Origin: Candidatus Krumholzibacteriota bacterium
GTDB taxonomy: Bacteria > Krumholzibacteriota > Krumholzibacteriia > LZORAL124-64-63
Length of the DNA stretch: 64,000 nt
Direction of reading: 5' to 3'
NCBI GenBank assembly: GCA_022711765.1
Contig: JAKLEB010000001.1
Coordinates: 1,284,694 to 1,348,693 of the forward strand
The stretch's first letter is position 1, and the number at the start of each line of letters is the position of its first letter. The translations under genes and the position numbers were made by a program. Below are positions 1-8,160 of the stretch, one piece after another. The notes under the pieces were generated by a model, which was given only the letters and a program-made list of their open reading frames with translations, did no database searches and was not told where the DNA came from.

Positions 1-431
1 CCCTCGAGGACATCGTCCGGAAGGCGCCCGCCGGCGGCATCTTCAACAACGCGGCCCAGATCTGGAACCACACCTTCTACTTCAACGGCATGAAGGCCAA
101 GGGCGGCGGCGAGCCCGGCGGCGCGCTGGCCAAGGCGATCGACGCCAAGTGGGGCACGTTCGCCGCCTTCAAGGACGCGTTCACCAAGGCCGCGGTCGGC
201 CTCTTCGGCAGCGGCTGGACCTGGCTCGTCCGCACCAGGAAGGGCGACCTGGACATCGTCTCGACCAGCAACGCCGGCTGCCCGCTGACCGACGGCCACA
301 CGCCGCTTCTGTGCATCGACGTCTGGGAGCACGCCTACTACGTGGACACGCGGAACGCGCGCCCGAAGTACGTCGAGAACTGGTGGCACGTCGTGAACTG
401 GGACTTCGCGGCGAAGAACCTGGCCGGCTAG
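1..431 (+). CDS. sodB: superoxide dismutase, Fe-type, C-terminal part (5' truncated by window edge)
   Basis: This converts superoxide to peroxide and oxygen in the cytoplasm. The gene enters the window already open (frame starts at base 3), so only about 142 C-terminal residues are present. Visible family features are [13 protein letters not shown] (the NHTFY helix), the GSGWTWLV core strand, and [10 protein letters not shown], which supplies the Asp and His metal ligands. The end, [11 protein letters not shown] followed by [10 protein letters not shown], is the standard SOD C-terminus. The NHTFYF and [10 protein letters not shown] context is more like iron than manganese enzymes, but metal use cannot be proven from sequence. 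A strong hairpin follows the stop. Confidence 0.95.
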   Translation, partial: LEDIVRKAPAGGIFNNAAQIWNHTFYFNGMKAKGGGEPGGALAKAIDAKWGTFAAFKDAFTKAAVGLFGSGWTWLVRTRKGDLDIVSTSNAGCPLTDGHTPLLCIDVWEHAYYVDTRNARPKYVENWWHVVNWDFAAKNLAG

Positions 432-453
432 GGCCCCTGCCGAGTGCGACCTC

Positions 454-481
454 GCGGCCCCCGCCCTTCGGCGGGGGCCGC
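454..481. terminator. strong bidirectional hairpin between convergent sodB and tcdA
   Basis: A perfect 12-bp GC-rich stem (454-465 with 470-481) encloses the 4-base loop CTTC. It lies in the 51-bp gap between two convergent stop codons, so it can end transcription from both sides. It has no long U tract on the plus side. Confidence 0.75.
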
Positions 482-482
482 C

Positions 483-1238
483 TCATTCGCCGGCGAGCAG
501 GTCGGCCGCCGCCGCGGCCAGCGCGAAGCCGAAGATCCCCGGCAGCATGAGATTGCTGGGCTGCCGGCGCGTCCCCGGCGCCTCGTCCGGCGACGCGGAA
601 TCCGGCGTCCCCGCGACCGGTCCAACCGGCGGTTCCACCGACCACACGGCCGAGACCTGGCCGGGGCCGACCCCGATCTCCCGCAGCCCCTGCCGCACCT
701 TGCGCGCGAGCGGGCAGACCTCCGACTCGAAGATGTCGCCGCAGCGAAGGCAGCCAGGGTCGCGCTTCCCGGCGGCGCCGAGACTGCTCAGCACTCGATA
801 GCCGATCTCGACGCCGTGCGCGAGGAGCGCCACCTTCGCGGCCACGCTGTCGATGCAGTCGACGAGCACCGGAAACAGCTCGCGTTCGCCCGACGGCACC
901 AGGTCGGCGACCGTATCGGGCTCCACGCGCGCGACCACGCCCTCGACCCGCGTGTCCGGACACATCCGGGCGATCCACGCCGCGAGGATCTCGGTCTTCG
1001 GGCGGCCCACGTCGGCCGGACCCGCGATCGGGTGGCGGTTGAGCGAGCTCGTGGTGATCCGGTCGAAATCGATCAACTTGAGCCTGCCGATGCCGCTGCG
1101 GGCGAGCGCCACCACGCAGTGGGCCCCGACGCCGCCGAGCCCGACCACGGTCGCGCCGCCGCGACGCAAGCGGCCGAATCCCGCGGGGCCGTAGAGATCG
1201 ACGGTCCGCGTGAAGCGGGGCGGGAAACTCGCGGCCAT
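483..1238 (-). CDS. tcdA: TcdA-like E1 enzyme (tRNA threonylcarbamoyladenosine dehydratase)
   Basis: This is an ATP-dependent, ubiquitin-E1-like enzyme expected to cyclise t6A at position 37 of ANN-decoding tRNAs. It has 251 residues. The nucleotide-binding loop VVGLGGVGAH is at residues 31-40, followed by LIDFD and the SLNRH motif (65-69), then DCIDSV. The C-terminal helix PGIFGFALAAAAADLLAGE matches the membrane-associated tail of TcdA/CsdL. The ATG was chosen because GGAGGT lies about 5 bases upstream. Unusual for TcdA as I recall it is a cysteine group, Cys163-x2-Cys166 plus Cys175, after SSLGAAGKRDPG; it could bind metal. No CsdA/CsdE partner genes are adjacent. MoeB or ThiF is less likely because of the overall layout. 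Confidence 0.85.
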   Translation of the reverse strand: MAASFPPRFTRTVDLYGPAGFGRLRRGGATVVGLGGVGAHCVVALARSGIGRLKLIDFDRITTSSLNRHPIAGPADVGRPKTEILAAWIARMCPDTRVEGVVARVEPDTVADLVPSGERELFPVLVDCIDSVAAKVALLAHGVEIGYRVLSSLGAAGKRDPGCLRCGDIFESEVCPLARKVRQGLREIGVGPGQVSAVWSVEPPVGPVAGTPDSASPDEAPGTRRQPSNLMLPGIFGFALAAAAADLLAGE

Positions 1239-1361
1239 GCGCGACCTCCGGCTGCAGAATGGGCTCGTCGCGCGACGGAGTCCCCGGTAGCATGCCGTAA
1301 GACGCTCCCGTTCGCCACCCGCTTTCGCGGGCCGGTCGCGCCGGCTAGCCGGAGGTCCCCC

Positions 1362-3074
1362 ATGCGGTCCCTGATCTTCGTCTGCGCACTGCTGATCGCG
1401 AGCCTCATCGCCGGCGGAAGCCGGTGCGCCCCCGCGCCCACGGACGGGCCGCCGGACGATGCCGCGATCCGTGCGGCCGCCGCCCTGATCGGGCTCGACT
1501 TCGACCGCGCCGAGCGCGATTCGCTCGCCGTCGACCTCGCCGACCAGCGCGAGAGTTACGACGCGCTGCGGGCGAACGTGCCCGACAACGCGATCCCGCC
1601 CGCGCTGCGTTTCGACCCGCTGGTCGCGTGGCCCGGTGCCGCCGACAGCCTGGCCGCGGCGGCCCGGGCGCCCGGCGCGGCGCCAAACTGGCGGCGGCAT
1701 CTGCCGGCCGGGGTGGAGCGACCCGCGGATCCGGCCGAACTCGCCTGGCTGCCGCTGCCCGACCTCGCCGCCCTCCTGGTGTCGGGTCAGACCACGAGCG
1801 AGGAACTCACGACCCTCGCTCTCGCCCGGCTGCGCGAACACGGTCCGCGGCTCGAGTGCGTCGTCACGCTCCTGGACGATCGGGCGCTCGCGCGAGCCCG
1901 CGCCGCCGACCGCGAGCTGGCCGCCGGCCGGTGGCGCGGACCGCTCCACGGCATCCCCTGCGGCATCAAGGATCTGCTCGCAGTCCCCGGCCACCCGACC
2001 ACCTGGGGCGCCGAGCCGTACCGCGATCAGGTCCGGCCGGAGCTCGCGACCGTGGTCGCCCGGCTCGATACCGCCGGCGCCGTGGTGGTCGCCAAGCTCA
2101 CGCTCGGCGCCCTGGCCTGGGGCGACGTCTGGTTCGGCGGCAGGACCCGCAATCCCTGGAACCTCGAGGAGGGCAGCAGCGGCTCCTCCGCCGGCTCGGC
2201 CGCCGCCGTCGCGGCGGGCCTGGTGCCGTTCGCGATCGGCACCGAGACCTGGGGCTCGATCGTCTCGCCGTGTACGCGCTGCGGCGCGACCGGCCTGCGC
2301 CCGACCTTCGGCCGCGTGAGCCGTCACGGGGCGATGTCCCTGAGCTGGTCGATGGACAAGATCGGCCCGATCGCCCGCACGGTGGAGGGCTGCGCGATGG
2401 TCCTCGACGCCATCCGGGGACCCGACGGCCACGACCCGACGGTCATCGAGGCGCCCTTCGCGGTGCGCGCGAACGTCGATCCGCGGTCGATCCGCGTGGG
2501 TTACCTGGCCGCGCTCTTCACCGACCCCCCGGACTCCGCCGCCGACGCCGATTGGGACCTCGCGCTCGACCGCGCGGCCCTCGACGTGCTGCGCGGGGCG
2601 GGATTCACGCTCGTCCCCGTCGCGCTCCCGCCGCGCGATCCCTACCCGCTGGCGTTCATCCTCTCGGCCGAGGCCGCCGCGGCGTTCCAGGACCTCACGC
2701 TCACCGGCCGCGACGACCTCCTCGTGCGCCAGGTGCGCGACGCGTGGCCCAACGTCATGCGAGCCGCTCAGTTCATCCCCGCGGTCGAGTACCTGCAGGC
2801 GAATCGCCAGCGCCTCCTGCTGATGGAGGACTTCGCCGCGCTCTTCGCCGCGGTGGACGTGTACGTGACGCCGTCGTTCGGCGGCGACGGCCTCCTGATG
2901 ACCAACCTGACCGGCCACCCGCAGCTCGTGCTGCCGGACGGATTCACCGCGAACGGCTCGCCGCGCTCGTTGAGCTTCGTGGGCCGGCTCTACGGCGAGG
3001 CGGAGCTGGTCGCCGTGGCGCGCGCGTACCAGGACGCCACCGACTGGCACGTCCGGCGGCCGCCAGGATTCTAG
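1362..3074 (+). CDS. secreted amidase-signature family hydrolase
   Basis: This is an amidase-signature (GatA/FAAH-fold) hydrolase of 570 residues, probably exported, acting on an amide I cannot specify. The N-terminus MRSLIFVCALLIASLIAGG is a signal peptide; a cysteine shortly after (GSRC) might be a lipid anchor but the lipobox is poor. The catalytic triad is visible: Lys203 (GIPCGIKDLL), cis-Ser275 (SSGSSAGS) and nucleophile Ser299 (GTETWGSIVSP). The export signal and lack of gatB/gatC nearby argue against a glutamyl-tRNA amidotransferase subunit. GGAGGT sits about 5 bases before the chosen ATG. It converges with tatD, overlapping by 4 bases. Confidence 0.88.
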   Translation: MRSLIFVCALLIASLIAGGSRCAPAPTDGPPDDAAIRAAAALIGLDFDRAERDSLAVDLADQRESYDALRANVPDNAIPPALRFDPLVAWPGAADSLAAAARAPGAAPNWRRHLPAGVERPADPAELAWLPLPDLAALLVSGQTTSEELTTLALARLREHGPRLECVVTLLDDRALARARAADRELAAGRWRGPLHGIPCGIKDLLAVPGHPTTWGAEPYRDQVRPELATVVARLDTAGAVVVAKLTLGALAWGDVWFGGRTRNPWNLEEGSSGSSAGSAAAVAAGLVPFAIGTETWGSIVSPCTRCGATGLRPTFGRVSRHGAMSLSWSMDKIGPIARTVEGCAMVLDAIRGPDGHDPTVIEAPFAVRANVDPRSIRVGYLAALFTDPPDSAADADWDLALDRAALDVLRGAGFTLVPVALPPRDPYPLAFILSAEAAAAFQDLTLTGRDDLLVRQVRDAWPNVMRAAQFIPAVEYLQANRQRLLLMEDFAALFAAVDVYVTPSFGGDGLLMTNLTGHPQLVLPDGFTANGSPRSLSFVGRLYGEAELVAVARAYQDATDWHVRRPPGF

Positions 3075-3832
3075 AGCCCGAAGAGCTGCGCCGCGTTCCG
3101 TGTGGTCGCGTCGGCGATCCGGTCCGGCTCGACCCCGCGCAGGTGCGCGACCGTCTCCGCCACGTCGCGCACGTGCCGGGGCTCGACGGCTTCCGGAGGG
3201 ATTCCCTCCAGTCCGATCGACGGCGCGTCCGTCTCCAGCAGGAGTCGCTCGAGCGGCAGCGTGTTCGCCGTCGCGCGCGTGTTTCGGGCTCGCGGCCGGG
3301 TGACCGAGCCGCCGATCCCCAGGTGCAGGCCGAGGCGCAGGAACCGGCGCGCGAGCTCGGGGCTGCGCGAGAACGCGTGCAGCACGCCCTGCAGGCGGGG
3401 CGAGAACCGCTCGAGGACGTCGGCCAGCTCGGCGAACGCGCCGCGGCAATGCAGGATCACGGGCAGGCCGAGGTCGCGCGCGAGCTCGAGCTGCTGCTCG
3501 AGCGCCGGAATCTGCACGAGCAGGTCCGGCGATTCGATCCTGGTGTCGAGGCCCACCTCGCCGATCGCCACCGCCCGGCAATCGCGCAGGCGGTTGGCGA
3601 GGTCGCCGAGGTCGAGCCGCTGGTCGGCGACCCAGGGGTGCAGGCCGAGCGCCGGGTAGATCGTGCCGGGATTCGCCGCGGCGAGGGCCTGGACGAGCGG
3701 CCAGGACGGCGGATCATACGCGGGTACGACGATGCGGGTGACGCCGGCCCGCGCGGCGCGGTCGAGCACGGCGGCCAGCGACTCGCACAACGGCCGTTCG
3801 GTGAGGTGGCAGTGGGTATCGATCAGATCCAT
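3071..3832 (-). CDS. TatD family metal-dependent hydrolase
   Basis: This is a 253-residue TIM-barrel hydrolase of the TatD DNase family (cytoplasmic; some members are 3'-5' exonucleases). The metal-binding N-terminal DTHCHL (two His), GEVGLD (Glu), LHCRGAF and ETDAPS (Asp) all appear in the right order. Length is typical (250-265). A GAAGGG sequence precedes the ATG. It overlaps the amidase stop by 4 bases in convergent orientation, so the two share no operon. Exact paralog (TatD, YcfH or YjjV type) cannot be assigned; the short loop between GEVGLD and the next His suggests YjjV-like. Confidence 0.88.
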   Translation of the reverse strand: MDLIDTHCHLTERPLCESLAAVLDRAARAGVTRIVVPAYDPPSWPLVQALAAANPGTIYPALGLHPWVADQRLDLGDLANRLRDCRAVAIGEVGLDTRIESPDLLVQIPALEQQLELARDLGLPVILHCRGAFAELADVLERFSPRLQGVLHAFSRSPELARRFLRLGLHLGIGGSVTRPRARNTRATANTLPLERLLLETDAPSIGLEGIPPEAVEPRHVRDVAETVAHLRGVEPDRIADATTRNAAQLFGL

Positions 3833-3993
3833 GATCCGCGCCCTTCACTCGGCCCGCAGGTCGCTTCCCGGCACCGTCGAGCGGCGTCGCGCTCGCCGGC
3901 AGCCGCTCTCATTGAACAGGGAACGACCCCCGGCTGACAAGCGCGGATGGCCAGCCGGAGCCGGCGCCTCGAGCGGATCCCGGCGGAACATCA

Positions 3994-4021
3994 CGACGGG
4001 ACCCCCGCAGGAGTCCCGTCG
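3994..4021 (-). terminator. hairpin downstream of the CHRD gene
   Basis: Perfect 9-bp stem CGACGGGAC/GTCCCGTCG with a 10-base loop, 65 bases past the CHRD gene stop on the minus strand and upstream of tatD. There is no clear U run on either side. The rest of the 3833-4086 gap shows nothing recognisable. Confidence 0.4.
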
Positions 4022-4086
4022 CTGCCTCGTCCGTTCTCGCCTCGCCGCCTTGCCAGTGCCTCGTCCCTGAGTGCTTGCTCGTCCAC

Positions 4087-4554
4087 CTAGTCGAAGAGAC
4101 CCTTGACGTGGGTCCACGTCTCGGCGTCGACGCCCACGATCACGAAGGCGAAGTTGCCCCGGATCGCACCGCCGGGCCAGTCCTCGCTGTAGATCTGGAT
4201 CGCCAGTTCGTCCGCGTCCAGGGCGTCCGCCAGAGCGGTCGTGAAGTCCAGGGTCAATGCGAGCGGCGTGCCGGTCGGCAGCGGGATGATCTCGACTCCG
4301 ACCGCGTCCGCGGCCGCGCGCAGGAGGTTGGCTCCGGTCTGGGGCGTATCCAGACCCGCGAAATTGACGGTCAGGTACGCCAGGGTCCGGGAATCGTTGA
4401 TGATGAGAGTGGCTTGCCCGTAGGCGGTCGCGCCGCTGCCGGGCTGGACGGATTCCGGAATCAGTTCCGCGTCGTAAACCGTTGCGGCCAGGGCCGCGCC
4501 AGATCCGAGCGCCAGGACCGCGAGCATGAGACCCATCGTCAGCCTGCGCACCAT
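4087..4554 (-). CDS. small secreted CHRD-domain protein with C-terminal TWTxVKxxF tag
   Basis: 155 residues. Residues 1-23 are a signal peptide ending ALA, followed by a single CHRD domain (a beta-rich extracellular domain first described in chordin). The signature region is SEDWPGGAIRGNFAF near residues 123-137. The protein ends in VDAETWTHVKGLFD, placed right after the last CHRD strand. The unrelated secreted protein at 44111-44800 ends in the very similar VEAATWTSVKAIFQ. A GGGAGG ribosome site and a promoter with 17-base spacing lie just upstream, so this is a monocistronic gene with a short leader. The substrate or role of CHRD proteins in bacteria is unknown. Confidence 0.82.
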   Translation of the reverse strand: MVRRLTMGLMLAVLALGSGAALAATVYDAELIPESVQPGSGATAYGQATLIINDSRTLAYLTVNFAGLDTPQTGANLLRAAADAVGVEIIPLPTGTPLALTLDFTTALADALDADELAIQIYSEDWPGGAIRGNFAFVIVGVDAETWTHVKGLFD

Positions 4555-4596
4555 ACGTCAACCTCCCGAACGATTGGTTAATCCAGGGTGGCCACG

Positions 4597-4625
4597 ATCA
4601 TACCAGACAGAATCATCTCAATCAA
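4597..4625 (-). promoter_or_regulatory. near-consensus sigma70-type promoter of the CHRD gene
   Basis: Reading the minus strand: TTGATT (4625-4620), exactly 17 bases, then TATGAT (4602-4597), with TG one base upstream of the -10 (extended -10). It sits in an A/T-rich island (about 4568-4655) inside very GC-rich DNA. Predicted leader to the ATG at 4554 is about 35-40 bases. Confidence 0.7.
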
Positions 4626-4652
4626 CAAAAAATCAAACGATAACTTCAAAAC

Positions 4653-6746
4653 TCAACCGACTCGGCCGTCATTGAGCAGGACCCCGAGTTGCGCCGGGTC
4701 GGCGGACGGCGCCAGGCACGTCCCCTCCAGGCAGACGAACGCGGTCGCCCGACCGGATTCGGCCCTCTTGCCGGCGACGAGCGGCGCCAAGGCGAGCAGT
4801 TCGCTTGCCGCGCCGTCCGCGGGCAACGGGACGACGACCGTCGCCGGCGAGAGCGCCGACCATGCCGCCGCGAGCAGCTTGCCACGATCCGGGTCCCGGG
4901 GATCGCCCGCGATGACCGCCGCCCGCAACGGACTGGCGAGCCGCAGCGCCGCGGCAAGCCACCCGGCCATCTCGAGGCCGGCCCGCTCGAGCAGGCCTGC
5001 ATGCCGGGCCACCTCGGCGCGGGCTTCCGCCAGCGGCTCCGACTGGCCCGTCACGGTCCCGAACGCCACGAGGGCGTCGACCGTCGCGGAGGCGCCGCCG
5101 GGCGTCACGCTGTCGAAGAGGTCCGCGCGCCGGCCCAGGGGCGACTCCGACCAGTCCGCCGTCGCGTACCACCCGCCGGCCGGCCGGCGGAAGTGATCGC
5201 GGATGGTCTGGAGCAGGATCCGCGCCCGTTCGAGGTGGGCGGCGTCTCCCGACGCCTGGAAGAGATTGAGCAACCCCTGCGCGAGCAGGCCGTGGTCCTC
5301 GAGGATCCCGTCGCCGACCGCCCGGCCGTCGTTGCTCGCGCGGCGGAGCCGGCCCACGTCGTCACGGTGGACCCGCCAGACGTAGGCGGCGATGCGCTCG
5401 GCCTGGTCGCGGTACCGTTGGTGGCCGGTCGCCATGAATCCGTGAACGAACGCCGACAGCGCGAGAGCGTTCCACGCGGTCACGACCTTGCGGTCCAGAC
5501 CCGGCGGCGTGCGCTCGGCGCGCACCGACCGCAAGCGGTCGCGGTGGCGATCGAAGAGATCCGCGAGGGACGCCGGCGCCAGCCCGTGGCGCGCCGCGAC
5601 CGCGGCGTGGTCCGCCCGGCGCGTCACGACGCTCGCGCGTCGCTCGAAGTTGCCCTCCGCCGTCACGCCGAGCAGATCCGCGAGCGGCGGACCGTCGGCC
5701 GGCCCGACCGCCGCCACGAGCTGCGCCCGGGTCCAGACGTAGTAGCTGCCTTCCTCGCCGCCACTGTCGGCGTCGAGACTGGCATAGCAGACGCCGTCGG
5801 CGCCGCTCATCTCCCGCGCCAGGAAGTCCAGGGTGTCCACGCCGACCGCGGTGAAGTCAGCACGGCCAAGCGCGGCTCCGGCCGCCAGGAAGAGGCTGGC
5901 GAGCTGGGCGTTGTCGTACAGCATCTTCTCGAAGTGCGGCACGGTCCAGGCGGGGTCGACGGTGTAGCGGTGGAAGCCGCCGCCCACATGATCGCGCAGG
6001 CCGCCCGCCGCCATGGCCTCGAGCGTGCGCACGACCATCGCCAGGGCGTCCGCGTCGCCGGTCGACCGGTACCAGTCGAGGAGGAAGCGCCAGCGGATCG
6101 GCACCGGGAACTTCATCGCGCCGGCGAAGCCGCCCGCCCGCTCGTCGAATCGCGCGCGCGCGCCGGACACGTGCCTGGCGAGCGCCTCGCGGGCGACGCT
6201 CGCCTGGGGATCGCCGTCCACGGCCGGCTCGACCAGAAGCTGCTGCGCGATCTCGCCGGCTTGGCTCGCGACGTCCGCGCGGCGGGTCGCCCACAGGTCC
6301 CGGATCCGCGCCAGGATCGCGAGGAAGCGATCGCGCGGGAAATAGGTGCCCCCGAAGAACGGCTGCCGGTCCGGCGTCAGGAAGACTGACATCGGCCAGC
6401 CCCCGCCGCCGGTGAGCAGTTGAACGGCTTCCAGGTACGCCGCGTCCACGGCGGGCAGCTCCTCGCGGTCCACCTTGATCGCGACGAAATGCCGGTTGAG
6501 GATCTCGGCCACGCTGTCGTGCTCGAAGACCTCGCGCTCCATCACGTGGCACCAGTGGCACGAGGCATAGCCGCTGCTCAGGAAGATCGGCAGATCCTCG
6601 TCGCGGGCGCGCTGCAGGGCGGCGGCCCCCCAGGGATACCAGTCGACCGGATTGGCGGCGTGCTGCCGCAGGTAGCGCGAGGCCTCGTCCCGCAGGCGGT
6701 TGCCAGTGCGGCGCACCTCGCCGGGCGCGCGGTAGGCGCTGGGCAT
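4653..6746 (-). CDS. YyaL/DUF255 thioredoxin-fold protein with (alpha/alpha) glycoside-like barrel
   Basis: 697 residues, cytoplasmic. The N-terminal third is the DUF255 thioredoxin-like domain with NPVDWYPWG and the signature ASCHWCHVMEREVF (a CxxC-type pair near residues 63-66), then KVDREELPAVDAAY and GGWPMSVFLTPD. The remainder is the six-hairpin toroid with GGFHRYTVDPAWTVPHFEKMLYDNAQL. This is the conserved family that includes B. subtilis YyaL and human SPATA20; the biochemical role is not settled. ATG start is supported by GAGGAG about 8 bases upstream. It is divergent from the Fe-S carrier gene. Confidence 0.92.
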   Translation of the reverse strand: MPSAYRAPGEVRRTGNRLRDEASRYLRQHAANPVDWYPWGAAALQRARDEDLPIFLSSGYASCHWCHVMEREVFEHDSVAEILNRHFVAIKVDREELPAVDAAYLEAVQLLTGGGGWPMSVFLTPDRQPFFGGTYFPRDRFLAILARIRDLWATRRADVASQAGEIAQQLLVEPAVDGDPQASVAREALARHVSGARARFDERAGGFAGAMKFPVPIRWRFLLDWYRSTGDADALAMVVRTLEAMAAGGLRDHVGGGFHRYTVDPAWTVPHFEKMLYDNAQLASLFLAAGAALGRADFTAVGVDTLDFLAREMSGADGVCYASLDADSGGEEGSYYVWTRAQLVAAVGPADGPPLADLLGVTAEGNFERRASVVTRRADHAAVAARHGLAPASLADLFDRHRDRLRSVRAERTPPGLDRKVVTAWNALALSAFVHGFMATGHQRYRDQAERIAAYVWRVHRDDVGRLRRASNDGRAVGDGILEDHGLLAQGLLNLFQASGDAAHLERARILLQTIRDHFRRPAGGWYATADWSESPLGRRADLFDSVTPGGASATVDALVAFGTVTGQSEPLAEARAEVARHAGLLERAGLEMAGWLAAALRLASPLRAAVIAGDPRDPDRGKLLAAAWSALSPATVVVPLPADGAASELLALAPLVAGKRAESGRATAFVCLEGTCLAPSADPAQLGVLLNDGRVG

Positions 6747-6829
6747 CGCCGGATCTCCTCTCGGCGGGGCTTCACGGCTCCGACGTCGAAACGCTCGCCG
6801 GCTCGGCGCTTGCGGCCCCGGCGGGATCA

Positions 6830-6870
6830 GATTTAATTAGTATACACTTTTGGTAATGATTCAGCCAGCA
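6830..6870. promoter_or_regulatory. A/T-rich divergent promoter region between yyaL-like gene and Fe-S carrier
   Basis: This is the only A/T-rich stretch in the 171-base divergent gap (TTTAAT, TATACA, TGGTAATGAT). On the plus strand, TTTAAT (6832) with 16-base spacing to TAATGA (6854) is a weak candidate; the minus strand also has TATACT. Exact boxes are uncertain. Confidence 0.4.
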
Positions 6871-6917
6871 GTGCGGCGCCGGCCTCGGTCGCCGCACGGA
6901 CACAGGAGTTCGAGACG

Positions 6918-7244
6918 ATGATCCATCTGAGCGACAACGCCGCGGCCGAGTTCCGTCGGTTGATGGCCGAGCGGGGCCTCGACCGCGCCGTGATCCGCAT
7001 CGGCGTCGAGTCCGGAGGCTGCTCGGGCCTCCAGTACAACCTGGACTTCGACGAGACCATGCGCGAGAGCGATCAGGTCTTCGACCAGGCGAGCGGTCTG
7101 CAGGTCGTCTGCGACAAGGAGTCGCTTCCGTACCTGGACGGCCTGAACGTCGATTTCTCGAAGAAGCTGATGGGTGGGGGATTCCGCTTCGAGAATCCCA
7201 ACGCGGCGCGCAGCTGCGGTTGCGGCACGTCCTTCCGCCTCTAA
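6918..7244 (+). CDS. A-type iron-sulfur cluster carrier (HesB/IscA/ErpA family)
   Basis: This 108-residue protein carries or delivers Fe-S clusters in the cytoplasm. The three ligand cysteines are present: Cys35 in SGGCSGLQY, and Cys100 and Cys102 in the C-terminal CGCGTSF. Length is standard. An AGGAG sequence lies before the ATG. It stands alone, not in an isc or suf operon, and a hairpin separates it from the following respiratory operon. That operon's ActB needs several Fe-S clusters, so the location is suggestive but not proof of a dedicated role. IscA, ErpA and SufA cannot be distinguished here. Confidence 0.93.
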   Translation: MIHLSDNAAAEFRRLMAERGLDRAVIRIGVESGGCSGLQYNLDFDETMRESDQVFDQASGLQVVCDKESLPYLDGLNVDFSKKLMGGGFRFENPNAARSCGCGTSFRL

Positions 7245-7311
7245 GGCGCGGACGCGCGGCCGGACGAAACGACCTGGCGATTCCTCGCGATTGGCAGTTA
7301 CATGGACCGTT

Positions 7312-7338
7312 GACCGGGCGGTATCACCCCGCCCGGTC
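7312..7338 (+). terminator. hairpin between Fe-S carrier gene and act operon
   Basis: Perfect 10-bp stem GACCGGGCGG (7312-7321) with CCGCCCGGTC (7329-7338), loop TATCACC. It lies 68 bases after the Fe-S carrier stop and 70 bases before actA. There is no U tract. It could be a terminator or a leader structure of the act operon. Confidence 0.5.
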
Positions 7339-7407
7339 GCCGTGCCGGCCCTGTCCGCGAGCGATCCGGACTGCGTGGTCCATCTGGCCTCCGGAAGGAC
7401 GTCCCTC

Positions 7408-8124
7408 TTGGCTGACCGAAATCGACAGCATTCCTCACACCGTTCGGCGAGGCCGGCGCAGGGGAACCGCGGCGGCGACCGGTTCACCTTTCCGCGGTGG
7501 ACGAACCTCATGGGTCCCGCCACCGCGGTGGCCGCGGCCGGCGGTCTCGTGTACGTCACCGTGCTCGTGACCGCGGTCTTCAACCCGCACAACTCGGCCA
7601 TCGGCTACGCGCCCACGCAGCCCGTGCCGTACAGCCACGCGCTGCACGTCGGCGAGCTCGGGCTCGACTGCCGGTACTGCCACACCACGGTCGAGCACAC
7701 GGCCCGCGCGAGCATCCCGCCGGCCGAGATCTGCATGAACTGCCACAAGTCGATCTTCACCGAGAGTCCCAAGCTGCTGCCCGTGCGCGAGGCCTTCGCG
7801 ACCGGGAAGCCGCTCGCCTGGGTCCGGGTCCACGACCTGCCGGACTTCGCCTACTTCGACCACAGCGCCCACGTCAACGCCGGCGTCGGCTGCGTCACCT
7901 GCCACGGTCGGGTCGACCGCATGGAAGTCGTCTCGCAGCAGGCGAAGCTGACGATGGGCTGGTGCCTGGAGTGCCATCGCGATCCTGACCGGAACCTGCG
8001 GCCGGCTGCCGAGGTGACCAACATGGAATGGGTCCCGGACGAGGACCCCGCCAGCCTGGGCCGGCGGCTCCGCGAGCAGCACGACGTCAATCCGTCCACC
8101 GACTGCACGACCTGTCATCGCTAG
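7408..8124 (+). CDS. actA: alternative complex III subunit ActA, pentaheme cytochrome c
   Basis: This is the multiheme c subunit of alternative complex III, a quinol:cytochrome c oxidoreductase, anchored in the inner membrane and facing the periplasm. It has five CxxCH motifs (CRYCH at residues 88-92, then CMNCH, CVTCH, CLECH, CTTCH at the very end), after one N-terminal membrane segment (about 37-58). VPYSHALHVGELGLDCRYCH is the family hallmark. I prefer the TTG start at 7408: GGAAGG lies 8 bases upstream, and the FPRWTN motif usual before the membrane helix would be lost with the ATG at 7510. First gene of actABCDEF. Confidence 0.9.
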   Translation: MADRNRQHSSHRSARPAQGNRGGDRFTFPRWTNLMGPATAVAAAGGLVYVTVLVTAVFNPHNSAIGYAPTQPVPYSHALHVGELGLDCRYCHTTVEHTARASIPPAEICMNCHKSIFTESPKLLPVREAFATGKPLAWVRVHDLPDFAYFDHSAHVNAGVGCVTCHGRVDRMEVVSQQAKLTMGWCLECHRDPDRNLRPAAEVTNMEWVPDEDPASLGRRLREQHDVNPSTDCTTCHR

Positions 8125-8160
8125 TTCGCCTGGCCACGCTCGGCGACGACGGAGGGATCC

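Noticed and set aside
483-3581. 1032-residue minus-strand frame read as one gene
   Set aside because: Only the last 251 residues from the ATG at 1238 form TcdA; the rest is antisense to the amidase.
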